Source: Metellina segmentata (taxonomy: Eukaryota; Arthropoda; Arachnida; Araneae; Tetragnathidae). Taken from it: a stretch of DNA of 64,000 nucleotides. Under the pieces are notes generated by a model. That model was not told where the DNA came from. It did not search any database and was given only the letters and a program-made list of their open reading frames with translations. The DNA lies in the NCBI GenBank assembly GCA_947359465.1, contig OX375881.1, forward strand, positions 79,397,287 through 79,461,286, in the 5' to 3' direction. The stretch's first letter is position 1, and each line of letters opens with the position of its first letter. Of this stretch, positions 63,831 through 64,000 are shown piece by piece. Both the position numbers and the translations under genes were made by a program.

Positions 63831-64000
63831 GTAAGGCCGTTACATGTATTTATTTCAGTAAAAAAAAATCTTTATTTCTAAATTTGCTGCCGAAAATGTG
63901 AGAATATAGATTTAAATGCATCTAATAGATGCTATATAGCAGTAGTTTATTTTTTAAAGAGTTTGTCTCTCTTGTTGTGAGTCGCAGCTAAGTTTTAGAT

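Overview
The window reads as AT-rich animal genomic DNA from an arthropod-like genome. The evidence is one very long, intron-rich secreted-protein gene whose introns are packed with CR1-type LINEs, Tc1/mariner, hAT-like, piggyBac-like and Mutator-like DNA elements and a tRNA-derived SINE family. There are no bacterial-style genes or operons. A chelicerate (spider or scorpion) is a reasonable guess from the base composition and repeat mix, but nothing in the window proves it, and a large-genome insect is possible.

The one host gene is on the + strand and spans at least 1786-63830, running off the right edge. I assembled 22 coding exons: one signal-peptide exon, 16 exons that each encode one TIL (trypsin inhibitor-like, Cys-rich) domain, and 5 short acidic exons. 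Every internal exon is phase 1-1 and all 22 join in one frame without a stop (3,754 coding nt, about 1,251 codons so far). The order is: signal peptide; two single TILs; acidic; A-B; A'-B; A-B; acidic; A-B; acidic; A-B; acidic; A-B; acidic; A'-B; continuing beyond the window. Type A has the canonical ten cysteines. Type B has eight and lacks C2 and C6. Type A' has eight and lacks C3 and C5. In the Ascaris-type TIL fold each missing pair is one disulfide partner pair.

Layout. 1-1785: upstream, with a deleted Tc1 element. 1919-13648: intron 1, holding a Mutator-like element with terminal inverted repeats (TIRs), a SINE, a piggyBac-like MITE and a 13-unit, 314-bp satellite. 13649-18331: TIL1, TIL2 and the first acidic exon, with a decayed Tc1 element between. 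18332-28251: a 10-kb intron holding a 1.35-kb element with perfect 30-bp TIRs and a nearly full-length but frameshifted CR1 LINE. 28252-36093: modules A-B and A'-B with Tc1, CR1 and SINE insertions. 36699-51357: a recent tandem segmental triplication of the A-B-acidic unit (about 6.4 kb per unit, third copy partial). 53777-63830: acidic, A-B, acidic, A'-B, with SINE, LINE and MITE remnants.

The protein is expected to be a secreted, disulfide-rich, multi-headed TIL protein with negatively charged spacers. A serine-protease inhibitor or a cysteine-rich extracellular/structural protein are both plausible. Only the three triplicated A domains carry a basic (Arg) residue at the usual P1 position. 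These three exons also use GC donor splice sites.
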